Shown here: positions 47,135-57,911 of the stretch, piece by piece | How the letters are laid out: each line of letters begins with the position of its first letter | Position numbering within the stretch: the first letter of the stretch is position 1 | Source: Bombyx mori | Taxonomy: Eukaryota > Arthropoda > Insecta > Lepidoptera > Bombycidae | Length of the DNA stretch: 64,000 nt | Direction: 5' to 3' | Assembly (NCBI RefSeq): GCF_030269925.1 | Contig: NC_085112.1 | Location: 9,239,501 to 9,303,500, forward strand | Position numbers and translations under genes: made by a program | The notes under the pieces: model-generated | The model's input: the letters and a program-made list of their open reading frames with translations, nothing else | Databases searched by the model: none | Told to the model about the DNA's origin: nothing

Positions 47135-48983
47135 TTCGATATAACTCAAATCACATTCAAACACGTTAGAGTCGCTACAGTACAAATGGAGGGGACTCGA
47201 GAGGCTAAAATTACCTGTGCAGAACGGTCTGGATTGCGGTTAGGGTAATCTGAGCGAGTGGTAAAATTAAACCAATGTATCAAAATAATATCACGAGGTT
47301 TTAAATCGTTTGTGGAAAATATGCGATCGTAATTAATCTCTGTAGTGTTTATGAGCCAATTAAAATATATAAAGATGTATTTCGATTAAAATCCTATTGT
47401 TTATTGATTAAAAATTGATTAAATTTTAGGCTTGTAAGAAGAAGCGAATCATGGTTCTCAATCATCTTTATCGCTCTGCATTATGTCATCAGAAACTGAA
47501 TGAATTCTTAATGTCTATCAATTATCAGATGTAAATCGTAAGCATACTTGCGCAAGTGACCTTCTCGACTTATTTCAGAACTGGTCATCGTCTTATAGGA
47601 ATACATTAATCAAATTTTAATAAATAGGAATTAACAAAGGAACAGCTTCAATGACAGTTACCTCAATTATGTTCCAGTTTTTTTTTTGGCAAGGACTGTC
47701 ATTTCAAACAGAAACAGCCTTATTGTATTAAATATAAACACAATGTAATATATGTGTAGGTACATATTTTTTAAGTTGCTCTGGATACAGTCATGTAACT
47801 CCAACCATTATTTAATTTGTCATAACGTGTTGTCATAATTGACAACTGTTTGATAGGACGTATTAAGGATAAAAAACAAAAGTTACATAGAAGAAACCTA
47901 TAAAGATTCGGATGACTCACTGCGTATGTTTTGTTTCTTTCTTTTGTAATGACCTAATAAAGCCAGGATCCTGTTCGCAATTGGGGTTATAAAAAGTGAA
48001 AAACATTATCTTGCTGTTTAAAATTCGTGGGCATCGATTAAGTGAAGTCAGCTATTAAGTATATAATCCTTCGGCTATCACGTGAGCCCTGTAGCGAGTT
48101 AACGGCTTGTTAACTCACTCTGACCCCTTATAAGGTGTGAAAGCTCCTCCGCATTGTCGCCAGCCCCGATGGACCCAGTATGGGCAGCCTGATACGTGCT
48201 CCTTTCCACAAGAGCACATCGAGGTTGTAAGGAGATCAACAAATCCGTTTCAATCGATTTATGTCCAGCACACAAATGATTTGCATCACGCAAGAATTTC
48301 AATATGTTTGAAAATCGAATAAATAAAAAAAAATTAATGAAATGCCTGTTTCTTTTGCATTAACAATAAGTAATTGTGTAGCGCTCGCGATTCGGTTCGA
48401 ACGGACATGTTTATACGAATTACAGAAACAGATGGTCAATGATTGCAAATTCCGGAAATTAGCCTACATGAACTATGAGTCATCGGTTCTTTATCTGGAT
48501 AAGCAAGATAAAACGAGACTCCGTTTGCATAACGATTCTTCGTTTAAGGAGGGGAAATTGGGGGGAACTTGCGTAGGACTAACTCCATGTATGTATGTCA
48601 CACCGAGACTGACTAATGTTTGACAACTAACAGTTTTGTCATCATTGTTTGATTATTGTAGCCTTTTTTTCAACAATGCTATTTAAATTGAATATCAGTA
48701 ATATCGCGCCAGCACATACATTTGCCTACTCAAAATGCGTGATAATTTATTGGGCACATGAAATTGAATTACGACCTTTTGTTTCAGCATTAATAAAACT
48801 TATTTCTATCCAAAGAACTATTACTAATAATACTCTTTTTTATCCCGAGACATTCCGGTTTATATTTACTCGTATGGGACGATCTTCTGAAATTATTTTC
48901 GCGATATGACATGTTACGTTTTGAAAATTTATTATAGCAGATGCTTCCACGCGTTACTAATTTGAAAACATCTTTCTTTACAG
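47135..48983. other. Last part of how intron 1
   Basis: AT-rich up to 48050. At 48090-48240 a GC-richer patch includes a perfect short hairpin GAGTTAACGGCTTGTTAACTC and GCCAGCCCCGATGGACCC; it is not a recognised RNA or element. The polypyrimidine tract CATCTTTCTTTACAG precedes exon 2. A plus frame at 48342-48623 has no domain. Confidence 0.3.
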
Positions 48984-49117
48984 AAATAGCAAAGGTCCGA
49001 GCGAGTCTATTTCAAATCAATGGAGTGAAGAAGGAACCACTCATATTACCAGAACCAGAAGGCATGGTGACTACGCTCACAGAAAAAGTGTATGTGCCAG
49101 TCAAAGAACATCCCGAT
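48984..49117 (+). CDS. how: held out wings / quaking-type STAR protein, second coding exon (QUA1 end, KH entry)
   Basis: Internal exon of 134 bp between TTCTTTACAG and GTAAGTAA. With the G from exon 1 it encodes residues 43-87: EIAKVRASLFQINGVKKEPL, then the conserved linker ILPEPEGMVTTLTEKVYVPV KEHPD, which in How and quaking leads straight into FNFVGRILGPRG of the KH domain. It ends on a codon boundary, so the next exon should start with that KH segment. That exon is not in the window. The motif identity is close enough to prefer How over the vertebrate-type quaking name. Together the two exons supply only the first 87 residues of a protein usually near 350-400. Confidence 0.95.
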
Positions 49118-50260
49118 GTAAGTAATTTACTTTAAAATAATGTTAGGGCAATTGGTTTTTGGTTATAATAGACTCTGCTCACTAAAATAAAATCGTTCTT
49201 TCACAATTACTGTGGTGACTACGTAAAAATATATAACGGGATCTATTCAACGCTGTTTACATAAATATACCTACACACAAATCGTATTTTGTTTGCATAT
49301 ATGTTTACAATGTTTTCTTATGTATCTCCGAAAATACGCTTTGCACTAGTCGAAACCGGGTCATCGACGGCTGCGTGTTTAAAATCAATCTGCTCTTCCA
49401 CTTGCTGCTTTGAGAAAGTCAAATCAAACCGTATAGTTTGAAGTTTTAATAAAGAAATACGTCATACGTCAGACCTGGAAACTAGCACAATAGAACCGTA
49501 AGGCCTTTTATAAGTTAACTAGAGGTCCCGCAGTAGTCGAAATTCGACTATAATTAATTGGAATTGTAAGTTTATACACCATTATGATTGTATTTTATAC
49601 TTCTATAATCACAAATTTCGCCAAGACTACACAATAAAAAATATTTACAAAGACAAACCATATTCTATTCTCAATTTGACAACAGACGTCAAGAACAAAA
49701 GTTTGACAATAAATAGTGTGCATGCGTGTGTGCGTCAAATACATGGTATGTAGTGTGTGTAACGCTTTCTTTATTGATTTAATGTATCTTTTATCCATTA
49801 TTTAAAAAAAATATTAGCATTGTGCACTTCTTCTCTATATTCTCTATAAGTGTGGAAAATTTCATCCTCCTCCGTCCACGCAATTTTCTTAAAAAGGGTT
49901 ACAAAGTTTTTGCTTCACGTATTAATATATAGATTCTTTACACAGAGGCGTGTTGTTATCGTTAAATTTTAATTGGGAACCATTTTTGTTATTTCGTCAA
50001 CCTGTTCGTTTCTCCGATATATGAATACTACATATTTTTAATTAGAAAACAACGAAGTGATTGTCTTTTTGTCGATTATGGAAATTTCAAGAGTCTGTTT
50101 GGTTTTATTTATATTCGTTTGATAATCAACAACGACTTTCATTAAGTTATCAATTTCCAAAAGCTAATTAACAAGCGAAACCAATGTATCGAAAATATCG
50201 AATTGATACGAACGCATGTTGAAAGTATCTGTGTTCTTCTGTGAAACTTATAATGTTTAA
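49118..50260. other. How intron 2, nothing recognised
   Basis: AT-rich DNA without supported elements. Confidence 0.3.
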
Positions 50261-50505
50261 CTGGTGGTAGGACCTCATGTGAGTCCACACGGGTAGGTAC
50301 CACCACTCCGCCTATTTCTGCCGTGAAGCAGTAATGCGTTTCGGTTTGAAGGGTGGGGCAGCCGTTGTAACTATACTGAGACCTTAGCACTGATATCTCA
50401 AGGTGAGTGGCGCATTTGCGTTGTAAATGTCTATGGGCTCCAGTAACCACTTAACACCAGGTGGGCTGTGAGCTCATCCAACCATCTAAGCAATAAATAA
50501 AAAAC
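50261..50505 (+). repeat. Bm1 SINE, tail-only copy
   Basis: Starts at CTGGTGGTAGGACCTCATG and ends CCATCTAAGCAATAAATAAA. A minus-strand open frame across it is a by-product. Confidence 0.8.
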
Positions 50506-51022
50506 ATTATAAGAACACATAATAGTTTCATTTTGATACCGCAATTCTATCACAACAGTGAGCGCAAAACTTGTGTTAGTCATACAGACCCAAGGCAGTC
50601 AGCATGCTACATTTGGAGACTTATGTCAGGGCTATCTCGTCTTAGGGGCGACCTGCGCGACCAGTTGATGTGTATCTAAACATTGTTACAAAACCTACAA
50701 GCATCTACTGACTGTAACAAATAAATTCTGGCTCATCCACAATAGAACGCGTTATTCAAGACCATATATAGCGAATAGTTCAACGAACTAAATGATTCAT
50801 TCATGAATATTTACCCAATAATCAACAGTTTCCTATTATGGTAACAGACATATCTCTGGTGGCTGCCTGTTATAATTCTACAGACTCCTCCATAATATAA
50901 GAAAAAAGAATTGGAACGTTGAAGTCCTAATCGGTTGTACAAACAGCTACATTAAAATTCTGAATAGATTTAATACTGACCGCAGCTTTTGCAGTTCAGT
51001 CGTATCGGTTATAAGTTTTTTA
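50506..51022. other. How intron 2, nothing recognised
   Basis: AT-rich unique-looking DNA between two SINE tails. Confidence 0.3.
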
Positions 51023-51273
51023 CTGGTGGTAGGACCTCTTGTGAGTCCGCGCGGGTAGGTACCACCGCCCTGCCTATTTCTGCCGTGAAGCAGTAATGCG
51101 TTTCGGTTTGAATGGTGGGACAGCCGTTGTAACTATACTGAGATCTTAGAACTTATATCTCGAAGTGGGTGGCGCATTTACGTTGTAGATGTCTATGGGC
51201 TCCAGTAACCACTTAACACCAGGTGGGTTGTAAGCTCGTCCACCCATCTAAGCAATAAAAATAAAATAAAAAA
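51023..51273 (+). repeat. Bm1 SINE, tail-only copy (first of a tandem pair)
   Basis: CTGGTGGTAGGACCTCTTGT to CCATCTAAGCAATAAAAATA then AAATAAAAAA. The next copy follows immediately. Confidence 0.85.
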
Positions 51274-51480
51274 GGTACCACCGCCCTGCCTATTTCTGCC
51301 GTGAAGCAGTAATGCGTTTCGGTTTGAAGGGTGGGACAGCCGTTGTAACTATACTGAGATCTTATAACTTATATCTCAAGGTGGGTGGCGCATTTACGTT
51401 GTAGATGTCCATGGGCTCCAGTAACCACTTAACACCAGGTGGGCTGTGAGCTCATCCACCCATCTAAGCCATAAAAAAAA
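51274..51480 (+). repeat. Bm1 SINE tail, second tandem unit
   Basis: Begins inside the tail at GGTACCACCGCCCTGCC and repeats the first unit closely to CCATCTAAGCCATAAAAAAA. Separated from the first copy only by its A-rich end. Confidence 0.85.
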
Positions 51481-51700
51481 GTAATCCAACACGATTAATA
51501 AAGCATCCCAAATAGTGGTTATAAATTGAAATAATCATTCAATTCAATGTTTTTGCGTAACATTAAATTACCTATTTAAATAAAATGTAACAATTGTAAC
51601 AGTTTTAACACCAAATACAAATGTAGTATCACCCAATCGCAAATCTATAGTTAGCCCGTCATATTATATGTATAATGGATCCAAAGTCGTCACACGTATA

Positions 51701-52363
51701 GCCCGAGAGCCCGTGGGATCTACCTGTATGTATTTGACCAGACCTGAATTTTCGTACATTGAGACCCCTATACCTACCATGCATGAGGTGGGGACTCACT
51801 AAGCTCAAAGTGGTCGACGCGCCGAGCGCTCAGGTAGGACAGATACCGATTTTGACGGATTTTAAATCCATTTGACCACGTCTGCCGTTTTGAAATTTTG
51901 AAAATATATGATTATTATTATCGGAAAATAAGAATGGCAGACCATTATCGCGCATTTTACTTTGTGGCAGACCACTTTGAAAATGCTAAATTGCATTGAA
52001 AATGCAAAATTTTGAAAGTAATTGACTAGATCTGCCATTGATTTAATAATATGTTGTTTATTATAGTCTTAAAAACTTATATTGATCACGGCAGACCTCT
52101 ACATTGCGTACATACATCAACATATAATAAAATCTTAGCTACTACCCGGCCAGATGTATATTATGTTTTCCGTTCACTGTTTTAGAGGAATATAATTTAC
52201 TTGCAGTTTACTTTAGCAATGTATTTACCGAAATTAATATTTTTTTATATTCTATATACTAAACTTCATTAGTTAGACAATAAAGAAGTGAATTTTTTAT
52301 GGAATAATTATAAATAATACGGTATAATGCTGATCAAAAAATAATTCAATTCCTCATTTTTAT
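51701..52363 (+). repeat. Left arm of the foldback element
   Basis: 663 bp, ending CTGATCAAAAAATAATTCAA then TTCCTCATTTTTAT, the mirror of the right arm start. Confidence 0.85.
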
Positions 52364-52385
52364 CATTCAACATTTAACTTGCCAG

Positions 52386-52872
52386 CTATACAATGCCAAA
52401 AAATCTAGTGATGTAGATGATGGAAGGTTCCAGCTATTCGTTAGCAACTATAAATATTCAGACATCAATGAAAATTATAGAAAAAAAAATCAAAAATTTG
52501 AGGCAAGCTCAATACCACCGCATAAGAGTGAGCTTTATCAACAACTTTTGAGGGCCCACTATATTTCTTCTATTTGGAGAAATGCTTACAAAAAGCAACT
52601 CACAACTTTAGACCCATTGGAGTATGGTTGGATTGAGCAGGACAACATATATGCCTTCAAAGGGTTCGAAGGTGACCAACTTCCATATTTTGTGAGTGAC
52701 TTAATCACCAATGTTCCTGGTAAGTTGATAACAATTCTTTCTCGAACATGTTCAGATGAATTTACGTTCATTTTACAATTTATGTTTTATTTTTGCAGTA
52801 TTCGATTCAATGGTTGATGAAGACGAGTCGCCTAACGATAAAGATGACTCCGATGATGATGATGATGAGTGA
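52386..52872 (+). CDS. C-terminal fragment of a transposon-carried protein, with intron
   Basis: Lies in the centre of the foldback element. From a possible acceptor (AACTTGCCAG before 52386) the frame reads YNAKKSSDVDDGRFQLFVSN, SSIPPHKSELYQQLLRAHYI SSIWRNAYKKQ, DPLEYGWIEQDN and LPYFVSDLITNVP. A GTAAGT donor at 52720 and a TTTTTGCAG acceptor before 52799 remove 79 bases and continue VFDSMVDEDESPNDKDDSDD to a TGA at 52870-52872. The block IPP.K..L..QLLRAHY...IW...........GW recalls the uncharacterised LPPT..AL..H..R...Q..IW motif I remember from insect and cnidarian mobile-element proteins. No catalytic triad is visible and no start codon is convincing, so it is a 3' fragment. Confidence 0.5.
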
Positions 52873-52961
52873 AGATTGATATATATATATATATAATATG
52901 TAATGCATGCATGATATATTTTTTTAACTGATTTAACACTTTTAAATTTTGTCTTGACGAA

Positions 52962-53623
52962 ATAAAAATGAGGAATTGAATTCTTTTTTGATCAGCATTG
53001 TACCGTATTATTTATAATTATTCCATAAAAATTCACTTCTTAATTGTCTAACTAATGAAGTTTAGTATATATAATATAAAAAAATATTATTTTCGGTAAA
53101 TACATTGCTAAAGTAAATCGCAAGTAAATTATATTCCTCTAAAACAGTGAACGGAAAACATAATATACATCTGGCCGGGTAGTAGCTAAGATTTTATTAT
53201 ATGTTGATGTATGTACGCAATGTAGAGGTCTGCCGTGATCAATATAAGTTTTTAAGACTATAATAAACAACATATTATTAAATCAATGGCAGATCTAGTC
53301 AATTACTTTCAAAATTTTGCATTTTCAATGCAATTTAGCATTTTCAAAGTGGTCTGCCACAAAGTAAAATGCGCGATAATGGTCTGCCATTCTTATTTTC
53401 CGATAATAATAATCATATATTTTCAAAATTTCAAAACGGCAGACGTGGTCAAATGGATTTAAAATCCGTCAAAATCGGTACCTGTCCTACCTGAGCGCTC
53501 GGCGCGTCGACCACTTTGAGCTTAGTGAGTCCCCACCTCATGCATGGTAGGTATAGGGGTCTCAATGTACGAAAATTCAGGTCTGGTCAAATACATACAG
53601 GTAAATCCCACGGGCTCTCGGGC
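52962..53623 (-). repeat. Right arm of the foldback element
   Basis: 662 bp, reverse complement of the left arm with a few substitutions and small indels (for example GATTTACCTG against GATCTACCTG near the tips). Confidence 0.85.
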
Positions 53624-53625
53624 TA

Positions 53626-55299
53626 GTAATGTTGTGTTGTTTTCATGCATTTGTAAATTTTACGCAATAATTTTGAAAAATAAGTTTTGTCCGTTTACTG
53701 TTTTTCGCTTAGTTTCTATTTAGTACTATTTAAATAACATGGATCAAGGTATCGTGGCTTAAGCACAGTATTTTCGATAAGCGGTAAGTTTAAAAACATA
53801 TTATTTGCTAATCAGAAATAGAGTCTTCTGCTGGACATCCAGTTTTTTCATTATTCTGCTGTCCTTTGATTCGACTAATACATTAAAAAACAAAAACAAA
53901 AAACTATACTCACGTAGTTTATATTCTAACAATAAAATAGTCAAGGTCCTATGTTTATTATTTTAAATTAATGAATACTAATTAAATGCGCGTCTATAGA
54001 TTGATGATCAACAATATCCCTTAGAGACAGGGAGCGTGACTTGAATATTGAGTTTGTCACTATTCATGTGTATAAGCGCGTGGAATGTTACAATACAAAC
54101 GTAAATCTTAAGATAAATTGAAACGCGGGATAGACATTGCTTGTACATCAAAAAGCAACTCAAAAAACCAGCCACGTACCTTATTAGGACCAAACGCACA
54201 ATTATGATCAGTCACAGGTTGTGCTTAGAACCTCGTTGAAATACTACACGTGCCTATTGAAAATGCGTATGAAAAAGTTTCCTACAAAACGTATTGCGAT
54301 TTGAAATCTTTTTTTCCACAGTAAATTATTGTTTTCGCAATTGGCAATATCGCCGTTGTTGTTCCGTACGTTCGCGTAAATGCGTGTTGTAAAGTAAACC
54401 GGTGGCAGTCCAAAAATATATTGAACAGTATGCGATTCGTATGTCGGAGCATATTGTCGAAACAATAGTTTCGCGGTGCTTGGCGTGTGACTAATATCTT
54501 AAAATGTTTTACTCTTAGATTTTAACATTCGTTTTTATAGCTTAAACAAATGGTAACGTGTAAATGCTTTGATATTCCATTGTTTTAGACGCTACGTACA
54601 AGTATTTGGGATAAAACATAATGTACCTACGCGTGTATTCATTATTTTAGAACAGTTTCTTTTGGTACGTGATCCGTGAAGAACATTTTTTCGTAGTCTC
54701 TTAAGAGTTGAGACTATCTTAAGGCCAACTAAACAGATTAAATATAATTGAAGTTTTTTTGTGTTATAAGCTACGCCATTAAAGTTTTTGATTTTAAAAT
54801 TTAAGTAACGCATAGATAGATCTCTTTCTATGGATTGAGATTTTCTAATGACCTACGAGAAAAAATTGTATAGTTAATACGGCGCATACTCGATTCCGCA
54901 TAGCTATTGCAACATAAGATATTCTGAACACACTGTCACTGCGTATGCGTATGGGAATCCTACCCGTCCATTGTGCTAAGTCATAGTTGACACAAGTTCC
55001 TGAGCACCTGAGCCAGTTCTACAGGCTGCTTAAGTATTACAGTAAAGCTTGTTGGCTGTATTAACAAGGACAACGAATTGATGTAACGTCAATTATTTCT
55101 GTTTTTGATTGTGAAACACTGCCTCAGTTCATTTCAAGTGAAATATGGTTTCGTTTTCTTTATCTTTTCCTCAGACGATTTCGAGTAAGTACCTCAAATA
55201 TTACGGTTTTGTTGTGATCGCTATTCCCAAAATCGTTTAATTTCATGTTTATATTTATAAACTTTGTTATTACTTATTAAAATTTATTAAAGGCTTCGT
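53626..55299. other. How intron 2, nothing recognised
   Basis: AT-rich sequence; open frames of 60-73 codons have no domain. Confidence 0.3.
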
Positions 55300-55638
55300 G
55301 TCGTCGTGCCCTAGAGGATAAGACGTCCGGTGCATTCGTATGTAGCAATGCACCGGTGTTCGAATCCCGCAGGCGGGTACCAATTTTTCTAACGAAATAC
55401 GTACTTATCAATTGTTCACGATTGACTTCCGCGGTGAAGGAATAACGTCGTGTAATAAAAATCAAACCCGCAAAATTATAATTTGCGTAATTACTGGTGG
55501 TAGGACCTCTTGTGAGTCCGCACCGGTAGGTACCACCAATCTACCGGTAGGTACCACCAATCTGCAATTTGAACGGTGGGGCAACCGTTGTGACTATACT
55601 GAAACCTTCAAACTCATATCTCAACCACTTAAAAAAAA
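55300..55638 (+). repeat. Bm1 SINE, near full length with rearranged tail
   Basis: Head GTCGTCGTGCCCTAGAGGAT, B-box GTTCGAATCCCGCAGGCGG, middle CGATTGACTTCCGCGGTG, AATTATAATTTGCGTAATTA, then the tail start ACTGGTGGTAGGACCTC. In the tail a 21-base unit (ACCGGTAGGTACCACCAATCT) is tandemly doubled at 55523-55564, and the stretch between ATATCTCAA and CCACTTAA is deleted. Confidence 0.85.
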
Positions 55639-57236
55639 TGAACCGTGAAAAAAGGCTTAAAAAATATTCTACTTTAATAATATAAATGGTGTACACTGTA
55701 ATTATATAATTCAACAAACAACTATGATCAAACGGCTAAGTTGTTTACTCCAGAGTCGTACCTCCAATTACGGGGAAACGTTATTAAATCCTGCCTTACT
55801 AGTGAGAACCGTTAGCTCGGCTTTTTACAGTCCACCAGGTACCATTTGACGCATGCTCTGACTGAAGGCTCGGGTTCATTATCTATCGACTCAGAGACGC
55901 CGACTGACGGAACTAGTGATGACCATGTTTAGTTATCTTAAGCGAGCCCCTCCTCATCTACTTTACTCAAATATTAATTACACTGTAATTCATCATATGG
56001 TAAAACATTTTCGGTTCACCTTCAAACAAAAGTATGGAATTTTTCATTGCATTTGTACTAACGAACCATTAGTTGGAAACAAAAATTATTGTTATCTATA
56101 GTGCGAACCCGATCTACATTTTGTTTGTCCGAACATTTTAACTTGCTTTACTGAAAACATGTCTGGAGCGAGCCGTATGTGCTTTATCTATCATTCACGA
56201 GTGCAAACATCAGTAAAAGCCAGCGAATGTGTTTCATGAAGATAAAACAATCAATGTTAGTGTACCGTAACTAAATTTGTTTAGTTTACCGTTTGACTAG
56301 CGTTTTAGGACGATTGAAATTCTTCAAGAAGTAACTTTGTGTTTTTCGTTTATTTTGTATTTGTGTTAACGGCTGAGGCTAATGCCTTGTAAATATAACA
56401 ACGAACAAAAATGCTCGTTAAATATCGGATGAGGTAGTCACAGAGAAATCCAAAATTACGATACATTTATCTTTGGCGGAAGCATCAAAGACTACGACAG
56501 TAGACATAAAATAAAAATAACGTAAGGTTTTTTTCTTGAATTACAAGTACATGATGCCCGTGTGATATATTGTCATATTTGATAAACAAAAAATGAATAA
56601 ATAATGCTCGTGCTGTTGCCGTTTTAAATTGATACTAATATTCCTCATTAAGACCGATTAAAACTGTTTGATGTTTCAAGTAATGTCATTAGATTACATT
56701 TTTTTCGATTTTGATTGCATTAACTACATACGTTACTTCAAAAGCAAGCGTAGGCGCGTCGCTAATTTCCGTCCCATTTATCTCGCATGCCGTGTAAATC
56801 TGGACAAATGAAGAATGGATTCAATGAACTCTCCCAGCATCGATTTTCTATTTTGATCCATTATTTTTATTCGAGAATGTGTTCGAATTCATATTGATCA
56901 TTTTGAATGGCGCTTGTCGTCCATGGAATGATTAACATGCCGCGAGCATATTAAATGCATGCTTGTATAATGATAATAAATAGCTTGCACCGGTCCACCG
57001 ACGGCAATGAGGTTGATTGGATTGGATGTGCTTCAACGCGGGGTCAGAGTTCACGAGCCATAACGGCTACCTCACAACGAGCGCTGCTTGTGCTGCATCA
57101 AAATATCTTATCTTGCTCTTAAAACACAAGTCTATTAATAACGGGCGATAGCGTCGGGCAACTACTGAGGCCTTATTCATGCTTTATTTCCCAATCAACT
57201 TAAATACACTTGAAAAGAATGCCTGCGCTTTGTTCT
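55639..57236. other. How intron 2, nothing recognised
   Basis: AT-rich sequence without supported elements. Confidence 0.3.
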
Positions 57237-57325
57237 AAAAAAATTAAGGCGTATATTCTTAACATTAGGTTTTCTGGTAAGATTTAAATGATTGCAGACT
57301 AAAGATAGCCATTGTCTATTCGTCG
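57237..57325 (+). repeat. Left copy of a long direct repeat flanking nested LINE insertions
   Basis: AAAAAAATTAAGGCGTATATT ... CTATTCGTCG. Its second copy is 57531-57558 plus 57852-57911, interrupted by an RTE-type insertion. Confidence 0.7.
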
Positions 57326-57530
57326 TTTTTTCCCCCCTACCTATGCTGATAGCCTTGAGAGGCTATATCAGCTTCGCTCTAACGTGTAGGTGAGCTTACG
57401 GGGCTCAAACCGGAGTGTTGCTAACACTGGCTCTAGCAAGAACAGTGCTTCGCAGAATTTACCACCGGATCGGAAACCGACCCACTGAGAAGACCCGGCG
57501 AGAAACTCAATGGGTTGTGTCTCTGGGCTT
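57326..57530 (-). mobile_element. LINE 3' end (family B)
   Basis: Starts with a T/C run, then the hairpin ATAGCCTTGAGAGGCTAT, CGGGGCTCAAACCGGAGTGT, AGCAAGAACAGTGCTTCGCA, GATCGGAAACCGACCCACTG and GGCGAGAAACTCAATGGG. Minus orientation, 5'-truncated. Confidence 0.7.
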
Positions 57531-57911
57531 AAAAATTTAAGTCGTATATTCTTAACATAAGTCTGAAAGTAGCACCTGTGACAGAGAATCTGAGAAGTGC
57601 GCGTTTGGGATGGTATGGACATGTGATGAGACGAGATGAAAATGAAGTTGGTAAGAAAATGTTAACTATGAATGTGGAAGGATACAGAGGAAGAGATAGA
57701 CCTAAGAAGAAATGGATGGATTGCGTGAAAGACGATATGGGTAAGATGGGGAGTGAGCGAAGAAATGGTATATGATAGAAGAATATGGAAGGAGAAAACA
57801 TGTTGCGACCCCAGGGAGAAAGGCCAGAATAATGATGATGATTCTTAACATTAGATTTTCCGGTAAGATTTAAATGATTGTAGACTAAAGATAGCCGTTG
57901 TCTATTCGTCG
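57531..57911 (+). repeat. Right copy of the long direct repeat, split by the RTE insertion
   Basis: 57531-57558 (AAAAATTTAAGTCGTATATT, CTTAACAT) and 57852-57911 (TAGATTTTCCGGTAAG to TATTCGTCG) together match 57237-57325 with a few substitutions. Confidence 0.65.
57559..57840 (+). mobile_element. RTE-type LINE 3' fragment with 11-bp target duplication
   Basis: Encodes the very end of an RTE-clade ORF: RLGWYGHVMRRDENEVGKKM, MNVEGYRGRDRPKKKWMDCV KDDMGKM. A frameshift near 57755 follows, after which MVYDRRIWKEKTC reads in another frame. It ends in an (ATG/ATA)-type short tandem repeat (AATAATGATGATG), the usual RTE tail. ATTCTTAACAT is found on both sides (57548-57558 and 57841-57851). 5'-truncated and dead. 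Confidence 0.75.

Larger units (their letters stand above)
6056..48983 (+). other. how: First intron of how (42,928 bp)
   Basis: Bounded by the donor G|GTACGT at 6056 and the acceptor TTCTTTACAG|A before 48984. Phases agree: the single G left by exon 1 plus AA from exon 2 restores Glu in LLDEEIAKVR, which is conserved in the family. No other how exon was found inside. The intron is packed with mobile elements listed separately, with patches of unique, GC-richer DNA between them. Confidence 0.9.
51701..53623. mobile_element. Foldback DNA element with 662-bp inverted arms (1923 bp)
   Basis: The left arm 51701-52363 begins GCCCGAGAGCCCGTGGGAT and its reverse complement forms 52962-53623, ending ATCCCACGGGCTCTCGGGC. 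The arms differ at only a handful of positions. TA lies immediately outside both ends (51699-51700 and 53624-53625), so a TA duplication is likely. Each arm carries five copies of a GGCAGACC/TCTGCC motif in alternating orientation (left arm near 51884, 51937, 51964, 52030 and 52091), which look like protein-binding repeats. The central 598 bp hold a spliced coding fragment. Superfamily unknown; the length of the arms relative to the core is unusual. Confidence 0.85.

Noticed and set aside
48342..48623. 93-codon open frame just upstream of how exon 2 as an alternative exon
   Set aside because: No acceptor or donor fits the frame and no STAR-family residues are present; it cannot be joined in phase to QUA1.
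50142..50450. 102-codon minus-strand open frame
   Set aside because: It lies mainly on the antisense of a Bm1 tail, as do similar frames at 7205 and 25044.
50249..50515. Target duplication of the Bm1 copy (CTTATAATG / CATTATAAG)
   Set aside because: The flanking words are inverted relative to each other, not direct, so they are not a target-site duplication.
57578..57775. Independent small gene with basic residues
   Set aside because: It is the C-terminal piece of an RTE-type LINE protein, frameshifted and with a target duplication.
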